This document shows positions 60,727 to 64,000 of a stretch of 64,000 nt of DNA, one piece after another. Each line of letters opens with the position of its first letter. Position 1 is the stretch's first letter. Source of the stretch: Bacteroides sp. (GTDB taxonomy: Bacteria; Bacteroidota; Bacteroidia; Bacteroidales; Muribaculaceae); NCBI GenBank assembly GCA_014802435.1, contig JAAVCG010000005.1, forward strand, positions 208,699 through 272,698, given 5' to 3'. The position numbers and the translations under genes were made by a program. The notes under the pieces are model-generated. The model had not been told where the DNA came from, did not search any database, and was given only the letters and a program-made list of their open reading frames with translations.

Positions 60727-62814
60727 TTACAGGCGAATCACCTTGTGATTGCGGATGTAGAGGCCGTGACCGGGAGAGAGTACACGGCGTCCTTGAAGGT
60801 CATAGATCTCAGTTGATTCCTCGGTTGCGATTTCGGAGATGGAGGAGTCATCAGAGTTATAGACAAAGAGGAAATAAGAGGCGGCATCCGTGCCTTTATT
60901 GCCTTCAATGACTTTATTGTCCATGTCTTTAGCCGAAAATGCGAGAGTAAGATTTTCAGCATCATAGTCGGCAAACTTGATTTCCCATTCGTAGTCATAG
61001 CCGGAGTCGTCATTGCCGCCGGGAGTGGGCGTGAATTTTGAGGATTCTTCAGTTGCTTCAATGAAGACGAGACCTGAGAAGCGGAGTTTAATGCCAGTGC
61101 CGTCAGCAAGTTGGGCACCTGATTCAGGATTGACGGATTCCAACACAATATCGCTGAATTCATAGGGAGCGGTGTCGCCAATGATTGTCAGCGACTCGAC
61201 TCCTTCTCCATCGGCAATGAAATTGACGGTGTAGGTCTTATCAACGTCGAAAATGATGGTTTCAGGCATTGTCATAGTGTAAACGCCATCACCTTGAGCA
61301 TTCATTTCAACCGGAGCGAGCACATCGGCAATCTCGAATGAGAGTTTGGTGCCATCACTCAGATTGGTTTCCACTTTAATTATGGTGCCTTCGGTAAGAG
61401 ATTTCAGTCGGGCGCCATCTTTTATCGAGCAGAACAGGAGTGTGAATCCGTTAAACTTAGCCGAAATGTCAGATGAATGGTCATAGCCATCGTCGGCCGT
61501 CAGTCCGTCAAGAGAGATGATGACGTCTTTTTTGGTGTTCCATCCGGCGGGGATGGGTACAGTCAGCTCTACTTCTGAGTCACTGATTTGGTCTACGGTG
61601 ATTTCATCTTTGCCGACAATGACTTTTTCGTCACCGGAAGAGAAAGCAACGCCGGAGTATGTCAGATGGTCAGCGCAGGTGAAGTAAATCTTGACCACTT
61701 TGGCATTTTCCAGAGAGCCACCAAGTGAGGGAGTGAATTCGCTGGTTATGCTCAGACGGGGAATTTCAGCAAAGGGGATTTCATACATGTAAGAGCCGAT
61801 GGTGCCTTGTGCATCAGACCACACCATCTGTCCGGAAGCATCCTTTAGACCTTGAAGCAGAAGGAAGATATTGGCGTCCTGACGTCCGGAAGTTGACATC
61901 TCAGCCGAGGTTCGGCGCTTTCCTCCGAAGTCAACGGTTATGGTGTTTCCTTCAACTTTGGCATCCATGGTTTCGCGATATTCATAGCCTAACTCTACGG
62001 GAGCATAGCAAAGTTCGATGGATGGATTTTCAGCCATCGGGCCGGTAAAGGTGAAGATAGCTTTAGGAGCGTCTTCACCTTCGTCATACCATGAACGGAG
62101 CAAAACCGGAAGCTCGGCATTTTTCATCTCGACGGGTTTATTCGCCGTCAGATATTCATAGGTCAGGTCATTAATTTCATGGCCGAACCCGTCTGTGACG
62201 TCCTTGAGATGAATTTGAAGGGGAAGTCCGGCCGAGATTTTATCTTCGTTATACCATTGACGGAGAATTGGATTGACATCAACTGAAATCGTAGAGCCAT
62301 TTTTATAGAAATCTACGTCTGCTGAAAGGTCTTTAATCGAAATAGTTACTTTCCCGATATTCAAGTTTTGATTGAAAGTATATTCAATATAGGAATAGGC
62401 GGCAGGATCATAAGTGATTCCAATTTCAGGCTTACTGCTGACCAGCTCCGCTTCGGGATTAAGTTCAAACATGAAAATTCCGGCATTGATAATGAAATTC
62501 TCATAGAAGTAATATGTCTCGCCGGCTTTAACAGAAAATTGATAAGCCTGCTTGCCATTAATGAAACCGGCATATACATATCCGTCGGCCTCAGTGATTT
62601 GCTTGAGCTCGTCGTCCTGGAGAGTCCATGCGGCCACGGGGGCATACTCAATCAAGACGGCATTTTCCTTAGCGGTATATTTGCCTTCAAATGGTTTCTT
62701 CAGTTCCATTTGATACTCTTTTCCCGGCTCCAGTTCGGGAAAATCTGCGGGATTGACGGCTGCGACACTCATTGAAAGTGTCGCAAACGCCAAGATGGTT
62801 GTTAACTGTTTCAT
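60727..62814 (-). CDS. Large secreted protein with sorting domain, function unknown
   Basis: 695 residues with a signal peptide (cut near VAA, residue 19). The body looks like a string of beta-sandwich modules (IEYTFNQNLNIGKVTISIKDL, VVKIYFTCADHLTYSGVAFSSGDEKVIVG and similar), consistent with adhesion or carbohydrate binding but without a recognised domain or catalytic residues. The end TEIYDLQGRRVLSPGHGLYI is a type IX secretion sorting motif. It starts 7 bp after the stop of the thioredoxin-like gene, so the two form an operon. Confidence 0.8.
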   Translation of the reverse strand: MKQLTTILAFATLSMSVAAVNPADFPELEPGKEYQMELKKPFEGKYTAKENAVLIEYAPVAAWTLQDDELKQITEADGYVYAGFINGKQAYQFSVKAGETYYFYENFIINAGIFMFELNPEAELVSSKPEIGITYDPAAYSYIEYTFNQNLNIGKVTISIKDLSADVDFYKNGSTISVDVNPILRQWYNEDKISAGLPLQIHLKDVTDGFGHEINDLTYEYLTANKPVEMKNAELPVLLRSWYDEGEDAPKAIFTFTGPMAENPSIELCYAPVELGYEYRETMDAKVEGNTITVDFGGKRRTSAEMSTSGRQDANIFLLLQGLKDASGQMVWSDAQGTIGSYMYEIPFAEIPRLSITSEFTPSLGGSLENAKVVKIYFTCADHLTYSGVAFSSGDEKVIVGKDEITVDQISDSEVELTVPIPAGWNTKKDVIISLDGLTADDGYDHSSDISAKFNGFTLLFCSIKDGARLKSLTEGTIIKVETNLSDGTKLSFEIADVLAPVEMNAQGDGVYTMTMPETIIFDVDKTYTVNFIADGEGVESLTIIGDTAPYEFSDIVLESVNPESGAQLADGTGIKLRFSGLVFIEATEESSKFTPTPGGNDDSGYDYEWEIKFADYDAENLTLAFSAKDMDNKVIEGNKGTDAASYFLFVYNSDDSSISEIATEESTEIYDLQGRRVLSPGHGLYIRNHKVIRL

Positions 62815-62821
62815 ATTCTAA

Positions 62822-64000
62822 TTAGTAAATCATTTTGCTGACTTTAGAGCCCTGACGGCGAATAACCAGGCTGCCCTTTGACGGATTAGCCACACGGCGA
62901 CCTTGCAGGTCATAATATTCAACCGGGAAGTCTGATTCATCAGTAACTTCTTCAATTGCGTCAGTAACGCTGACATGAGCTATGTTTGCATTGATAACGC
63001 CATCAGTATCAGAATCAATCATCATAAGAATGACATTTACATTCTGCTTGTTGGCAACGGTTTCAGGCATGGCGCAGGAAAGATTAATCGGATATTCAAC
63101 TCCGGCAGTCAGCTTTGAGGGAATCAGGCCGGGAGTGCCGTTAAAGGTCTGTCCGGCAACAGAGCGACCAACACCGTCAATGTTAACCGTCGGGAATCGG
63201 GTGGCAAGTTTACCGTCACCGGCCCATTCGCCAAGGTCAGGGTCAGTTGACATGTACATTCCGTTCATCTGAATGCTTTCAACTTTGTCTTCAGTCACTA
63301 TTGCCAGGATGTTAACGTTGCAGAGGTCAGTATTTAAAGCCCAACGGGCGTTGCCGTTGATAATAATGTCCTTGCCATCGCTTGTGGCAGTGAAGTCTAT
63401 GTCAGCATCGGCCAAGGTTTCCATTTCAAGGTTGACGACATCGAGCCAACATTGTGATTCCTTTTCGCCATCAAGGCTTATGCCTTCGCCGCTGAAACGA
63501 TAATCAGTGCCGACGCTTACCATAGGATAGCAGCTAACCGTGCGGTTGATGATGGCTGAAGGTGCGCCCATAAGGTTGAGGCCGAGAAATTCCGTATAAT
63601 CGTGCATTCCCTGGCCGAGCGGGTCATTCTCGTAGGTGCGAAGCACCACGGGGAGAATCCTTTCAGGGAACAGGCGTTCGAGATTATCCATGGCGGCAAA
63701 TCCCTGAGGACAGTTTGAACATTCGCGTCCGGAATATTCTTCAATCACAACTCTCTTGGTAGACTCGAACGCAAGGTTCTTGATTACGGATGAAGCGGAT
63801 GAAGTTTCATCGCCGTTGATGGTAACGTTAATAATGAAACGGTTGGCAACATCGGGCTTCAGCGGCAGTTCATCAGGGAAGGTGAAGTTGAAGACCTGGC
63901 CGGACTTGAGCTCGAGTCCGTTGGCCTCAAGAGAGCTGACCTTCACTCCCTCAGAATCAAGGAGGGTAAGGCTTATTTTATTGGCCTCAAGCAGAGCGGA
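62822..64000 (-). CDS. Omp28-like secreted protein with CxxC motif (5' partial)
   Basis: The frame is open to the right window edge (upstream codons read LLEANKISLTLLDSEG), so the beginning is missing; 392 codons are visible. It has a thioredoxin-like segment VVIEEYSGRECSNCPQGFAAMDNLERLF with C-x2-C, followed by NLMGAPSAIINR, typical of Omp28-related surface proteins in Bacteroidetes, and a beta-rich region. The C-terminus EYYDLQGRRVANPSKGSLVIRR is a type IX sorting motif. Probably surface exposed; redox function is inference from the CxxC. Confidence 0.82.
   Translation of the reverse strand, partial: SALLEANKISLTLLDSEGVKVSSLEANGLELKSGQVFNFTFPDELPLKPDVANRFIINVTINGDETSSASSVIKNLAFESTKRVVIEEYSGRECSNCPQGFAAMDNLERLFPERILPVVLRTYENDPLGQGMHDYTEFLGLNLMGAPSAIINRTVSCYPMVSVGTDYRFSGEGISLDGEKESQCWLDVVNLEMETLADADIDFTATSDGKDIIINGNARWALNTDLCNVNILAIVTEDKVESIQMNGMYMSTDPDLGEWAGDGKLATRFPTVNIDGVGRSVAGQTFNGTPGLIPSKLTAGVEYPINLSCAMPETVANKQNVNVILMMIDSDTDGVINANIAHVSVTDAIEEVTDESDFPVEYYDLQGRRVANPSKGSLVIRRQGSKVSKMIY

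Noticed and set aside
1..64000. CRISPR arrays, integrases, transposases, rRNA or tRNA genes
   Set aside because: None could be seen: no regularly spaced repeats, no recombinase motifs and no conserved RNA gene sequences on either strand.

Overview
The window looks like a chromosomal segment of a gut member of the order Bacteroidales, probably close to Muribaculaceae or Prevotella-like lineages. The reasons are: promoters of the TTTG-N19/20-TAnnTTTG type; no Shine-Dalgarno pattern; a fused MurF/alanine racemase; a GT3-type glycogen synthase beside a glgP; C-termini of the 'YDLQGRRV' type-IX-secretion kind on several large secreted proteins; a Bacteroidetes-type PurF and SerA; and a response regulator recognisable as RprY. 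There is no rRNA, tRNA, CRISPR array, phage or transposase. The genes at both window edges are cut off.

Layout. 1-2.8 kb: a nucleotidyltransferase-aminotransferase fusion with an opine-dehydrogenase-like gene. 2.8-3.9 kb: a lipoprotein gene bracketed by 32-bp repeats, then a cluster of hairpins. 3.9-7.0 kb (minus): rpmA, rplU and murF-alr. 7.0-11.3 kb: glycogen synthase and alpha-glucan phosphorylase. 11.4-16 kb: a PurF homologue, a YeaO-like protein and clpB. 16-18.5 kb: an AT-rich cassette with a long structured RNA (possible 6S RNA), two unknown genes and a GIY-YIG protein. 18.6-26 kb: an accessory stretch with a WYL regulator and remote uracil-glycosylase-like partner, a HipA-like kinase with DUF3037, DUF1846, a YafQ-type toxin-antitoxin pair and a Y-family polymerase with a YolD-like remnant. 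26-32 kb: an HtrA lipoprotein, then on the minus strand CotH, RNase G, a 29-aa COX24-like protein, HU and rsgA. 32-37 kb: a TolC/HlyD/ABC-2/ABC-2 export operon. 37-43.5 kb (minus): an M28 peptidase, SufE, two peptide transporters and a MATE exporter. 43.6-47.7 kb: serC, serA, gdhA and tatD. 48-50.3 kb (minus): a small helical protein and transketolase. 50.6-53.3 kb: nrdD and nrdG. 53.4-55.7 kb: rprX and rprY. 55.8-64 kb (minus): a large beta-galactosidase and two secreted proteins.

The most interesting signals are regulatory. (1) Two inverted repeats of identical design, AGCTTTCAC-N9-GYGAAAGCT, sit exactly 5 bp before TAnnTTTG boxes: one in front of the WYL gene, the other at the head of the AT-rich cassette. 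They suggest one WYL-controlled regulon. (2) A nested fold of about 170 nt at 16.09-16.26 kb has the closing stem, asymmetric central bubble and apical stem expected of 6S RNA. (3) clpB and htrA are each preceded by a sigma-54-type -24/-12 element at the same distance from the start codon. (4) Several genes have -7 boxes so close to the ATG that their mRNAs should be almost leaderless. (5) The Y-family polymerase promoter is covered by three copies of TTGGTAAAA. (6) The MurF half of the MurF-Alr fusion has lost several ligase motifs. Everything here comes from reading the sequence; no database search or folding program was run.
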